This document shows, piece by piece, positions 24,038 to 35,900 of a stretch of 64,000 nt of DNA (position 1 is its first letter; each line of letters opens with the position of its first letter). The position numbers and the translations under genes are program-made. The DNA is taken from NCBI GenBank assembly GCA_013076295.1, contig RQOL01000729.1:1178001-1242000 (forward strand), given 5' to 3'. This DNA is from Sanderia malayensis (Eukaryota > Cnidaria > Scyphozoa > Semaeostomeae > Pelagiidae). The notes below the pieces were generated by a model. It was given only the letters and a program-made list of their open reading frames with translations, made no database searches and had not been told where the DNA came from.

Positions 24038-26141
24038 ATGACTCGTAAGCCAACAGGCCTCGTTTCTCACAGACTTTGCCTTATCGCCGTAATATCCAGC
24101 GTCTTTTGCGTGTGCTCATGTGAAGAGATCGATGTGCAAGGGACGATAAACTTCAGAAAAGAGCAACCGATAGAAGAGTCCCCAACAACAACCAAAAGCA
24201 ACATCGGTAAAGCTGCGGGAAAGGGTAATCCACAAGCAGCGTTTGAAATCAATAACAAAAAAATAAATAACTTTTTATCGTTGAGATCCAAAGTGGCAGG
24301 TAAAGATCAAATGGATATGGGATTGCTTCAAGTTCCACTGATGCATAGAAATCGCGCTGATGACTCAATTAAAAGAGTAAGCATGATACTTACTAACAAT
24401 ACCATTCCCACTTTCTACACCCCCTCATCGCTTCTTTATCTACAATAGTGGACAGAGGTCCTGGGACACTCGCACGCTAGTCGCAAATTTCGCACGCATG
24501 ATTTATCCCACACAATGTTGTCTCTAGTAAAAGGCTATACGATGTTGAGGAAACTCCTTTCGCTCGTTGGTCACAACGGTCTGGTGGAGAACACAACATT
24601 ATCTTAGGAGAAATGGGTTGGGATGGGGTGGCGCCCACAGGGTATGAAGTTTAAAGGAAGATTTATATTGCATTTATCAAGTGTTCCAAGGACTTTCGTT
24701 CCACTATTGTACTCTCTTGCATCAAAAGACCGCAGTGCTTCTTCTTGACCGCTCTCCTTTAACACATCAACCAATTCTATTCCTCTGACAGTACCACGTG
24801 GAAGATGACCACCAACTTGGCCACCTCGATGAGCGACCGGTCGTAGGCAGATGTGACATTAACAAACAATGCAAAGCTGACCAATACTGCGATGGGATAT
24901 TCTGCTTCAAATGTCGCAAGGATCTTGAGCATTGTTATGCTAACGGTGAGCAGATTTAAAAACAAGCAGACCCCACTAAAAACAAGTACTTCATTTGACA
25001 GCCCATGCTGTAGCAAAGACACCATACGCTGCTATGCAGAGAATATCTGCGTGAAATAAAATTACAGGGATTTTCATGTATGCAATCGCAGGTTTAAAGC
25101 ATTGTTTAAACATTGTTTATCATATCCAGGTCAGTGTTGCCAGGGCTCCGAGTGTCAATATGGCTACTGCGCAAAAGGGGCATCGGCTGGGATGCCTGGC
25201 ACATACTGCGACAAAGCAAAAGACTGCAAAGGTAGGGTGAATACCAGGTCGACAACGATCACTTCAGCATTACGCATAGATGAATGCTTGTTGCTTCGAC
25301 CAGTGGAGTAGCATGCAAATCCTGGAATTTCCGCAAGTATTTATCATCCCTCTTCCACCAAACAATGTTGTCTTTTGAGAAGAAATTTTAACGATATACA
25401 ATATCGTTAAAATTCTTTTTGCATGGCGACAGCAAAACGTCTAGTGGACAAGACAATATTGTTCTAGGGGGAGTGGGGGGGAATGGTGCCCGCAGGGAAC
25501 GAAGTTCGCAGGGAAATGTTTATTTTTGACCCTATTCTAGCTAATAACAGCAGTTAAATTGTGTCTTCCATTTCTAAAGGCGACTCGTGTTGCATACTTG
25601 AGATGTCGGTTGATCATCACAACGCGATTTGCAAGCCGATGCTCGAGGAACACGAGACGTGTGGCCCCATCAACTTGTTCCATCAGATTACTGAGTACCG
25701 GGCGCACAGCGAGCCAATCTGCGGACCATGTAAGCAGGGACTGGCGTGTAAAAGCATAGGGTAAGTGGAACATCACTGACAGGGTCAACCCTGTAGGGGA
25801 CTACCCTGGTTTACAAAACTCACTTTAAAGGGCTTTGGCAAAGAAACTCGAACACTAAAGACACTATTTTTACTCACTGATACTTTCATTAATTACTACA
25901 CAAAAATTTCGTAACTCAAACACAGCAATCTCTAATCCATGCATCTGACATTACAAGTTTCTTACAATATGATATATAATCAGTTTACTAACCTCTATCA
26001 TCAAACGTGTACTATCAACCAGGGTTCATTGCAAACGTCTGCTTCTAAGCCAATTGACTTCTGAAGAATTATCACGTCATTCTATTCATTCGTAGGATAC
26101 ATGGGCATCACAGCGTCTGCCTCCCCGAGGGAGGAGACTAG
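24038..26141 (+). CDS. DKK: Dickkopf-like secreted protein, copy C (divergent, opposite strand)
   Basis: Five coding exons: 24038..24376, 24792..24945, 25130..25231, 25580..25760 and 26096..26141, giving 273 residues. A signal peptide lies at about residues 10-30 (LCLIAVISSVFCVCSCEE). It is followed by an N-terminal extension of about 100 residues that copies A and B lack. Domain 1 reads CDINKQCKADQYCDG, then GQCCQGSECQYGYC. Domain 2 reads GTYCDKAKDCK, then GDSCCILEMSV and CGPCKQGLACKSIG. The final exon encodes IHGHHSVCLPEGGD after a phase-2 intron at the same place as in A and B. Introns after YAN and DCK are private to this copy. MITE-like copies lie in two introns. Confidence 0.84.
24508..24626. 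mobile_element. MITE-like element, family with acaatgttgtc ends, copy 1
   Basis: The left end cacaatgttgtctctag and the right end aacacaacattatcttagga form imperfect inverted repeats, followed by a G-rich stretch. It lies in the first intron of Dickkopf copy C. Related copies lie at 25349-25480, 57421-57538 and 59304-59434. Confidence 0.6.
25349..25480. mobile_element. MITE-like element, acaatgttgtc family, copy 2
   Basis: Starts ccctcttccaccaaacaatg and ends gacaatattgttctaggggg agtgggg in inverted orientation. An internal palindrome (ttaacgatataca / atatcgttaa) marks the centre. It lies in the third intron of Dickkopf copy C. Confidence 0.65.
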
Positions 26142-26192
26142 CAGAGCAATCCAATTCAATGTACAGACTAGCAGAGCAATCCAATTCAATGA
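26130..26192. repeat. 31-bp tandem duplication starting at the stop codon of Dickkopf copy C
   Basis: The unit gactagcagagcaatccaat tcaatg occurs twice in succession. The first copy contains the in-frame TAG stop of the Dickkopf gene; the second lies in its 3' UTR. Confidence 0.85.
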
Positions 26193-26235
26193 ACACACGG
26201 GTGAATTTCCAAAGACATTCCGCTGCATGATTCTC

Positions 26236-26245
26236 AATAAATAAA
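26236..26245 (+). promoter_or_regulatory. Polyadenylation signal of Dickkopf copy C
   Basis: Overlapping AATAAATAAA about 95 bases after the stop codon. The next gene ends on the opposite strand at 26336, so the two 3' UTRs may overlap. Confidence 0.6.
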
Positions 26246-26335
26246 GCCAGAATAGTTGTGTAATACTGTAAAAACCGGAACAGTTTATGCAATCTTGTTA
26301 TACTCGTAATAATTCTGTGATAATTTTCTTATTCA

Positions 26336-28931
26336 TCATCGTAAAACATGAGAACGATATCCACCAAAAACAACTCTTCTAACGGTCCGCCTTGAATCAC
26401 GCAGATCCGGTTCTGTCTCCGGAAACATCTGATGAAACCGCTCGTGCGTCTCGGCTTTGTAATAGCGAGGCCAATCTTGAAAGCGAGGCTTCTTATCTCT
26501 AATGACGTCATCAACGGGCTTCGACGATGAAGCAAGGTTAGCCGTGTCGCCTGCGTCATGCTGCTCCGCATTGTCTCCACTTTGGTTCAGCTTGTGGAAC
26601 ACAGATATGGTGGTGTAGTTGCGTCTTTCGTAATTAGCGGCTCTGCGCTTCAGCAAAGCTTCTGATTTCAGTTTGGATTCTTTAGGTTGCGGTTGCTTCT
26701 CGGGGCACTGGCAGAAATATCGTCTCGTTCCTCTCGAACGATTGTTGCAGTCGTTTGCGATTATCCTCGGTAGACTCAGCGAATTTTCGCGTGTATTCGC
26801 GAGTCCAATAGACCGGTCTTTATGATGTAAATTCAGCGAAGATTCGCGACTCACTGCTCTGGCTACGTAGCTGTTCGAGCCATATGTGATTCGTCCATCT
26901 TTATCCATGAACCTCAACACAACTGCATGCCTCTTCCTCTTGCCACAAAATCGGCAGATGCTATTGACCCCAGACTCGTCACGCGAAGGGTCATAGGTCG
27001 AAGCTCTACTGGCCGGGGTCACTTCCTTAGAAACGTCAAAGACCACTTGCTCCTCATCTTGTTTTTCTCCGTTCTTCTCTCCCGTTTCATTTGGTTCTAA
27101 GTATTGGACATCGTTTTTGAAATTCACGCGCTTTTCTCGATCATGCTTGGCTGTGCTTGACTTGAGGAGGGACTTCAAAACAGCTTTGTTGTTGGATTCG
27201 GGGAAATCTTTCATGTAAGTTGTGGTGTGGTAAACAGCCTTATTCGCATCGCAAATCGCTTCACACGTGTTCTTTGATAGCGCATCTTAAAGATAACATA
27301 TATTTTGAAAAACACTTAGAAACACAAGCTCAACAATGTGAACAAACCTTCTGATCAAACAGGCGCGCCATTGTACTTTGTAACCTGGAAACCTACCTTG
27401 TACTACAAAGTACAAAGTACTTGGGCTTGGTAGCTTGGGAGGTAAGTTTCCAGCTTTAATTACCGTGCCTCGGGGACCGGGCCCCATTACTAATGGTAGA
27501 TAAAAACATACTTGTTTCTTTCTTGTCACAGTGAGTGTCCTGAGGAGTGGACATGGGAAAAACTTGGAACTTCGATGTCAGAACAAAATAAGGATTCGTG
27601 GCTGTTAATCCAGCAGGCTCGACAATCTTGCTCTTTCTGTGAAGGGAAAAAATAATTAAAAAAGAAGGCAAATCATTAAATAACTATAAGCATTTCGCAA
27701 TGGATTCTTAAATCGTTATGACACATGTGACTTACGGTATGAGATCGTTGTTGAATGAAGGCAACCTGAAATGGAGTCAATAAGTAATAAGTTCCATTCC
27801 TTGCTCTGAAAACAGACAATGCCAAACCATGTAATAGACAGAAGAGCAAATCATTCACAATTACCTCTGATCATAAAAACGACAGTTGCTTAGCCGTAAT
27901 GACGTCACATCGTAAGGTTGTCGCACAGCTTCCCTATCGTAAAAACAAAAAAGGTGTATTAACAATCAATGGTGTTTATACAAAGAGATAAATGTTCTTA
28001 TTCCATATAAGGGACCGGGAGGGTAAAACGTTAAGGCATCATATAGGAGCAACAGAAATCTCTTGTACAACGGAGTATGCGCTTTACATTAGGGAACTTG
28101 GTTAGAGAGGGACGAAAAACTGCATATAGTCAACCAAAAAACGCTTAAACAATGGGATATGTGCCTAATTTTAGGGATCATGGTTAGAGAGGGGCGAGAG
28201 ACTGCATATAGTCAGCTAAAAAATCCTTATCTAAGGAGAAAGAAGCACTATTCGAAGATAAAAAATTAGTAAATATAACTAGCACTTACATTTGCACCAC
28301 TCTTGAACCGTGATGTCTGTGAGTTAAGTCAACGGACGCATCACTCATGCGAGAGGGATTGAAATGGCTGTAAGTGATCTTATGACGAGGGCAATTGAAG
28401 CTTTCGTTACCCCATGGTAGAATCCTGCCACCTTCGGATTTCGATTCGACTCTAAAATATAATGATAATTATTACACAATTTAGTATAAAAAATAAAGAC
28501 TAGAAATATGCAGTAAAATCCCGGCGATTCGAGCCCAGGATAACTCGAACCTATGATGATTTGAATCAATTTGTATTCCCTTTGAAAGTTGAAGACAGCG
28601 TTGCTGGAATGTTGAAGTTAGCAGAAGGGTTCAGAGAGAAGGACAATGGACTGTTTTATGGTATTAAGGGAGATTTGATTCCATGGTGATTGAATCTTGG
28701 GGAGTACCAAGGTGAAATAGAAAGTTCGAGTTTCAAATAACTCGAACCATTTTCATGGGTCCCTTGGAGGCTCGAGTCACCGGGACTTGACCGTAGCTAG
28801 AAAATCCTCACTCACCCGATGAAAGGCAAAGTCGTGCGATGTTGTTTTAACGGAGTAACAAGATCCGTAGATAAATACATCGGCTGCACCTTGATTTCCA
28901 CCAAATCGTGACGCGGGGTGGAAAAATCCAT
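26336..28931 (-). CDS. Unrecognised 483-residue protein, six exons
   Basis: Exons: 28816..28931, 28290..28451, 27865..27933, 27736..27765, 27512..27636 and 26336..27285. All junctions are consensus and in phase. The protein starts MDFSTPRHDLVEIKVQ. The second exon is rich in His and Arg (NCPRHKITYSHFNPSRM). The large last exon is charged and contains CRFCGKRKRHAVVLRFMDKD and YFCQCPEK, two cysteine pairs that could bind a metal. Short repeated SRESSLNL / TRENSLSL sequence lies between them. No signal peptide, membrane span or known catalytic motif is seen. I do not recognise the family; a cytosolic, nuclear or ciliary protein are all possible. Six in-phase exons make a real gene very likely. 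Confidence 0.75.
28070..28230. repeat. Diverged tandem duplication, about 80-bp unit, in an intron
   Basis: Two copies of a block containing tggttagagaggg(a/g)cga, then actgcatatagtca and a run of A. Mismatches are scattered, so it is older than the other tandem repeats here. It lies in the intron between exons 27933 and 28290 of the unrecognised gene. Confidence 0.65.
28511..28793. mobile_element. Non-autonomous pogo/Tigger-like DNA element
   Basis: The left end cagtaaaatcccggcgattc gag and the right end ctcgagtcaccgggacttga ccg are inverted repeats with a few mismatches. The CAGT terminus and cccgg(c/t)ga(t/c)tcgag core resemble pogo/Tigger elements. It has no transposase ORF. I could not fix a clear TA target duplication. 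It lies in the first intron of the unrecognised gene. Confidence 0.6.
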
Positions 28932-29735
28932 AATTTTGAAAAACGAGTTGCTTCAAAAAAATCACCAGCTTATCATGTTTACAAAGAACCGATATGAGCG
29001 ACAAATCGAAGCCAATAACAATGTCCTTCAAAACAATCCAATATGCTGCCTCTTTTGCTCGGTTTTCTCAAAGCCGTACAGTAGCAATAAAATCTGCATG
29101 TTCATGTACACGCGAGATGAAAACATTTACACGTTTAAGCGGGATATCCAGCCTCGATTAAACCACAGCCTCGATTAAAAACCAGTCTCGGTTGACCACA
29201 AGTCTCTCATCTCTCGTCTCATGCCTCGTATCCATACACATTCGTCGATAACGCTTCGACAAAAGAAGAAAAACCGCGAAAATTGAAAAATATTTTGACG
29301 TCAGAAATCCTTGGATTCGGGTGTTATTTGACGTTTAATTAACTGGAGCTTAAACTCCCGTGTTTGTCATACTCTTCTCTGTATTTTAACATACAAACCT
29401 CCTGGTGAGAAATCGCACACAATACACAACGGTTAACTCTTCTATTGAAACTTCATCATACAAGGGGGTAAACACATTTCGGTTTAAAATACACCTATAC
29501 ACAAAGCCACCTTTTCCAAATATATAAAAAAACCGAATCATATATATAATTCTCCATACTATACAATATATATATTTGTTGATAACAAAATAATGGAAAT
29601 TTTCGCATCTTCGCACAAGCAAAATAGTACCTAAACAACAGCGAGAAGACAAGACAAACCAAGCCATGGAAGGCATCAGATAAAGGAAGACAATGAAATG
29701 GTAAATGATAAACCTGGTGGTTGATTACATATCTT
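28932..29735. other. Intergenic between unrecognised gene and TIR-UBZ gene
   Basis: No coding exon seen. AT-rich, with a tatata tract at about 29518-29580. It should contain the promoter of the unrecognised gene and the 3' UTR of the TIR-UBZ gene. Confidence 0.5.
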
Positions 29736-32295
29736 CTATTGCTTGGTGTGTTTCAGTATCTTTGTCCAGGCTTCTCTTACACATTGGTCCTGGTAAAAGT
29801 AATGGAGCAGAAAGTTAATAACAAGAACAACAGAACAAGACAATTTTAAGAAAATGATAAGAAATCATGACTTGAAGCCTGTTAACTGTACACAAAGAAG
29901 CCCATGAAATGCCGCATTGCGTTAATTTGTGCTGCATAAATCGGATCACTACAGCGCATAATCATAGTCAATAGTTATTAATTGTTTCTCTTGGTTTCCA
30001 CAATGTTTGAAGTAAGATGGGTACGCTTTTTGCGTTTTGCACATTTTCGCAAGTTGTCACTTGTTTCTAAGGCATCACAATGCAAAGACTTTGATGGCAT
30101 GACAATTAAAAATGGAAATAGAACGTTATAGCAAACAATAGGCTTCCAAACCAGTGTTTATCATATTGACTGTTATACTGAGAGAGCGGTGGGTATAAGG
30201 GTAACTTACAACATGGATATTCAGTGCTCTGTCGCTGTGAAATAAACATTCACAGTAAGGGCAACGGCAACTGCCAGTTTCATCAAATGGTTGATCTGCA
30301 AGGACAAGGAAAGAGGTTCAGAGAATGCTTTAAATCAGCAACCATGCCTGCAGCAGGGTGGATTGAGGCTATTCTGGATAATTCTTGATACTGAGGAGTG
30401 AAGCATAAGATATAAGACATAAGACAAAGATATAAGGTATAGGTATAAGGTATAAGATATAAGATATAAGATATAAGATGTAAGATATAAGGTATAGGTA
30501 TAAGATATAAGATATAAGATATAAGATATAAGATATAAGATATAAGATATAAGATACAAGATAAGACATAAGATATAAAACATAAGGTATAAGATACAAG
30601 ATCTAAGATATAATGGGATCATAAAATTACAAGATTACAAAATTATAAGATTATATGAGATACCAAGACATAAAACATAAGATAATATAGGGTTATGAAT
30701 GTAAGATGCAAACTTTAAGATATAAGACAGAAACTTGAATGACATGCTCACCAGAGATTGGCAAGTTTGAAAGTAGCTCAACATCTTTTGTTCCATTGAC
30801 AGTGGAAAAAATTGCTCTATCAAATCTCTGGAAAGACAAAATAAAAAAATCTTCAATTTACAACCATAAAAATATATTTATATCCATTAAATGCTTTGAC
30901 AAAAAATGCCAGAACGACAGACCCTGATCTAGAAGGAGTAAATGCTACAAACTTTATAATAATCAGAAACTTGCCGAGAATAAACAATAAAAACACCTCA
31001 AGAATCCTTCGATAGACCTTCTTCCTTTCCAGGTTGCAGCAGCTTTGAAACTTCTGCTTGATTTTCATTTCATTTTCTTGCAATGTGTCCAAGTAATGCA
31101 TTTGTTCTTGAGAAGATGAAAACTGTTCACTGCTTGTTTGTTGCTTGGGCTTTCTCTTTCGAGTAGATGAATCGTTTGATGCCTTGTATTCTTCGTCTCT
31201 TTCTTCTTCGCTTTGATACAAAGCATTGGTCACTAACATCCGGTGTTCCGTCTTTGCTTCCGTTGCAAAAACATCTTCAATTTTCAGAGTCAACTCTTCA
31301 ACATCCTTGCGCGACAAGTCGTCATCTTCGGGTACAAGAAAACTCAATATCCTTGGACTCATGCTTTCAATAAGTCTGGTTCTATTTTCCTCATTTTTAT
31401 CATCATCATCTCCGTTATTATTAGCTAAATATTTGCTGTCAGTATCTGCCCCAACTGTCATTCCACTGACACTTTCAGCAGTGTTTAATGCTTCACTCAC
31501 AGATGCTTGCAAAATGTTTGTTACTATTTTCTTTTCATCTTGTCTCCCTCTTAAATCATCATGGTGATATTCTCTTCCTTTATCATTCTTAATTAGTTTT
31601 TCATTATCATTTTCTGCACAATGTGAATTTTTGCTCCCGATGCCATGCTTTGATTTTAAATCATTGTAATTCTTGTGCATTTCAGAGGTAGATTTTCCAA
31701 ACGTCCGAACTTTAACTTCCACTTTTTCTTCCGAACAACCTTTCAAATTTGATTTTGAACTTTTGCATGCATCCTCGGCTTGCATTGTTATTCTGTTAAA
31801 CTCATTTATCGAGTTCAAAGAGCGAATACGACTCAAAACATTGTGTTTGCATTTACGATTCTGTTGCTTTTTTATGCTCTGCACAAGCTTGCTCCAAAAA
31901 AACTTCCTTGTCGCCATATTCGTCCAATCGAGCATCCAAAGAGGCTCAAAGATGTCAGGAACAGCACACGTTTTAAATATAACTGGAATGATGTAGAATT
32001 CTTTGATTATCTCTTCATTCTCCCATCCACATCTCGCATTCATCTCTGTCCAAATACTTTCATCCCTTGCATAATCTGGCGAGAGAATGACAACTATTGT
32101 TGCACTTGAGCATATTGCATTCAGCTTATTTTCCAGAATTTTTCTTCCAGGTTCAAAATCGCGACTGTCCCAACATACTTTTATATCTTCTTCTTCCAGA
32201 ACTCGAATCACCGCATCGGCCACCCATTCTGCATCTTTCTCGTGGTATGAAATAAAGGCGTCATATTCATACTCTTCTTCAATCGTTCCAGACAT
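29736..32295 (-). CDS. TIR-domain protein with C-terminal UBZ4-like zinc finger
   Basis: Coding exons: 30997..32295, 30752..30827, 30210..30295 and 29736..29789, giving 504 residues. Residues about 8-150 form a TIR domain: box 1 YDAFISYHEKDAEW, box 2 WDSRDFEPGRKI, VVILSPDYARDESIWTEM and box 3 FFWSKLVQSI. A Ser/Lys/Glu-rich linker follows, with no membrane span or leucine-rich repeats. Residues 470-490 read CPYCECLFHSDRALNIHVDQ C, with C470, C473, H486 and C490 spaced C-x2-C-x12-H-x3-C and the NxHxDxC ending of RAD18-type UBZ4 ubiquitin-binding fingers. The finger is split by an intron after HV; phases 0, 1, 0 all fit. An acceptor 20 bases before the ATG shows an upstream 5' UTR exon. Cytosolic adaptor role is inferred. 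Confidence 0.83.
30405..30725. repeat. (TATAAGA)n-type low-complexity tract
   Basis: About 320 bases of irregular tataagata / cataaga / tataaggta units in the intron between the second and third coding exons of the TIR-UBZ gene. Long frames that appear across it are products of the repeat. Confidence 0.9.
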
Positions 32296-32983
32296 CCTTC
32301 CACAAGAACGTGTGCCTAAAATGTGCCAAAGGTAACATAACAACACTACAAAGCATTTATGGTGTATACAAAGAGAGAAATAAGAAAAAATGCAGCTTGA
32401 AGCTTTACTAAAATTGCATGTCTTTGCAATGTAAAAAACAAGTGGGACACATTAGGCCAAGAGTCCACGTGCAGTGCAATGACCAAGGCTCGTCGCTATG
32501 AAGCAATTTCAACAGAAAGATCAATACAGCCTTATATAAATGACTACTTACCTCAACAAGGCATTTTAAAGGTCTTGTTCGTCTTCATTTCTTATTTGGA
32601 GTTGTCTCAACAACATCAAAGTCTGACGCCAACAAAAGGCATTGCCAGAAGGCTACTCAACAAACCAACCAAATGTCAGAATCAGAATCAAAATCATGCT
32701 GTCAGACAAATATTTGTCTGCAGAAAGAGGTTTTCAAATATAATAACAACGACGGCGCTCATGAAATGAATATCATTTAATGCCAATCTGACTTAATATA
32801 TTATCAAATGCATTAACATACTGGTCTAGAAATAATAAATAACAGTTATCCTCAAAAATTTACTAGCTTTATAAAGTCTGACCTACACAGTTTCTTCATG
32901 TTGGTGCTAAAAAGTGTCTTTACATGTAATATATGTTAACATTTAACAAATATACATTAGAATAATTAAATTTATAAGAAAAG

Positions 32984-35900
32984 CTAAGTGTCGTTTCCAT
33001 TATCTTGCTTTTTAGTTGCGCTTTTCCTGAATATCTTCTTGATGTCTGCTTGTGACGAACCTTTTCCTGAAAAAATCAATTAGACAATAAGGTAAAAGGT
33101 TGAATTAATATCCAATCTATCCTTTTCAGTTAATTTTTAGAAATATTAGCAAACTACCTGTGGTTGCGGACATTTTCTTTACCAGCCAAGTCAGAGGTTC
33201 TTGTAAAGTCTTCCTACTTGAAGTGAGAACTTCAAATAATTTCACTGAAAAATCAATGTTTAAACTGAGATAAAATAAAGCAAAGAGCTTTAAATAGAAA
33301 ACTCTTGTATGAGATTGCGTTTGACTGGGCCTAGGCGTTGAAGACAGGACGAAAGATATTTAAAAGTATCTCGGGTTGAAAAAAAAGAAAAAAAGCTATA
33401 ACCTGTTGATATACTTTTCCTCTCATCGTCGCAAGAATTTCTAAAATTCAGAGAAACCCTGAAGGCTGAATTTAACCCAAACCCTAAGGCCAATGTCTTT
33501 CCCATTGCTGCACTGCAGCTGCACGTCATATACGCTCCTGCGCAGTAGCAACATCTACGCTACTGCGCATACGCTACCACCTTTCTCCTCCGCATAGGAT
33601 AACCCTAACCCTTAGTCCAATGCCTCAGCCATAAGGACACCATTACGTCATAAACGGTCCTGCGCAGTGCCAATATTCATGCCACTGCGCATCGTGACCA
33701 CCTTTCTCCTCCGCATAGACTAACCCTAACCCTAACCCTAAGCCTTAAACCAATGGCTCAGCCAATAAGTCAACATTACCTCATATACGCTCCTGCGCAG
33801 TGCCAATATTCATGCCACTGCGCATCGTGACCACCTTTCTCCTCCGCATAGACTAACCCTAACCCTAACCCTAAGCCTTAAACCAATGGCTCAGCCAATA
33901 AGTCAACATTACCTCATATACGCTCCTGCGCAGTGCCAATGTTCATGCTACTGCGCATTCTGACCATCTTTCTCCTCCACATAGGCTAACCCTAACCTTA
34001 ACCCTAACCCTAACCCTAAGTCCAATGCCTCAGCCATTAAGATACCATTACGTCATATACGCTCCTGCGCAGTACCAATATTTATGCTACTGCGCATCCT
34101 GACCACCTTTCTCCTCCGCATAGACTAACCCTAACCCTAACCCTAAGCCTTAAACCAATGGATCAGCCATTAAGTCACCATTACCTCATATACGCTCCTG
34201 CGCAGTGCCAATGTTCATGCTACTGCGCATCCTGACCACCTTTCTCCTCCACATAGGCTAACCCTAACCCTAACCTTAACCCTAACCCTAACCCTAAGTC
34301 CAATGCCTCAGCCATTAAGATACCATTACGTCATATACGCTCCTGCGCAGTACCAATATTTATGCTACTGCGCATCCTGACCACCTTTCTCCTCCGCATG
34401 GACTAACCCTAACCCTAACCCTAAGCCTTAAACCAGTGGCTCAGCCATTAAGTCACCATTACCTCAAATACGCTCCTGCGCAGTGCCAATATTCATGCTA
34501 CTGCGCATCCTGACCACCTTTCTCCTCCACATAGGCTAACCCTAACCCTAACCTTAACCCTAACCCTAAGGCCAATGGCACAGCCATTAAGGACACAGAT
34601 ACGTCACATACACTCCTGCGCAGTACCACTAACTACGCTACTGCGCATTCTTACCACCTTTCTCTTCCGCATAGCATAACCCTTACTCTAACACTAACCC
34701 TGAGGCCAATGGCACAGCCATATGTCAGACACCGATACGTCACATACGCTTATGCGCACTACCACTAACTACGCCATTGCGCATTCTTACCACCTTTCTC
34801 CTCCGCACAGCGTAACCCTAACCCTAACCTTAAGCCTAAGCCCAATGGGACAGCCATTAAGGACAACGATACGTCACATACACTTATGCGCAGTACCACT
34901 GACTACGCCATTGCGCATTCTTACCGCCTTTCTCTTCCGCATAGCATAGCCCTTACTCTAACACTAACCCTAAGGCCAATGGCACAGCCATATGTCAGAC
35001 ACCGATACGTCACATACGCTTACGCGCAGTACCACTAACTACGCCATTGCGCATTCTTACCACCTTTCTCCTCCGCGTAACGTAACCCTGACGCGTCCCT
35101 ACGCTACAGCAATAAGTATGAATAAGTCCGCATTGGTTCATAAATCAATCCTAGTCGGTTAGGTTTGAATCTGAGTCTGACCGGGTGTGAAAGAAAGGCT
35201 GGTCTCATTTTAGCTTTCGTCGTCGGTATTAGCGTGAGAGTAAAACTACTGTTGACATAAGATGAGGCAAGGATAAAATACCTTTCTCTTTATCTGCCCA
35301 TTTCATAATTCGCTCGTGGTCACATTTTCTATCATCCGGCTTGTCAATTTTTGTTCCCAGCACCAAAATAGGAAACTAAAAAAGAATAAAATTTCAGTCA
35401 ACAAATTGTCAGTTCATCAAGCTATTCTCTTTCGCAGGCTTTGGTAAAGACTAAAGGACCCCTGGATGCCTCATGTATCACGTTACGGTCAGAGATAGCT
35501 AGTACTGTAGAGAATCTTACGTACATCTTTGCCCCTGGCCCTGTCAATCTCATTCTTCAAATCTTCAACCAATTTGAAACTTCTCTCACAACATACGCTG
35601 AATATGAGAATGAATCCCTGGATGGAAAGAACGCAGTTGCCAGCTGAAAGCATGCAAAGTATCGTATTCAATACCGTATTGTACACTTACTGAGCAAAAG
35701 TTACGTACCAGCCAATGCAAAATGGCGTCGAGGCCTGAGCAAAGAAATTTACATAACAATATCCCGACATCAAGCGGGTTTCAATTGGGAATTTCCTTTA
35801 CTCAGTAAGTGTAGGATCCAAACAGACAGACTATAATTTTTGATTTTGATCTTCAAGGGTTGTTTTCGTGACAATATGGGTTCCTATCCGACCAAAAACG

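Noticed and set aside
30335..30622. Two overlapping frames of SYILYLI repeats
   Set aside because: Direct translation of the tataaga low-complexity tract.
33528..35098. Chromosome end or telomere
   Set aside because: The ccctaa runs are short, interrupted and embedded in a longer satellite unit, with NKIRAS exons on both sides.
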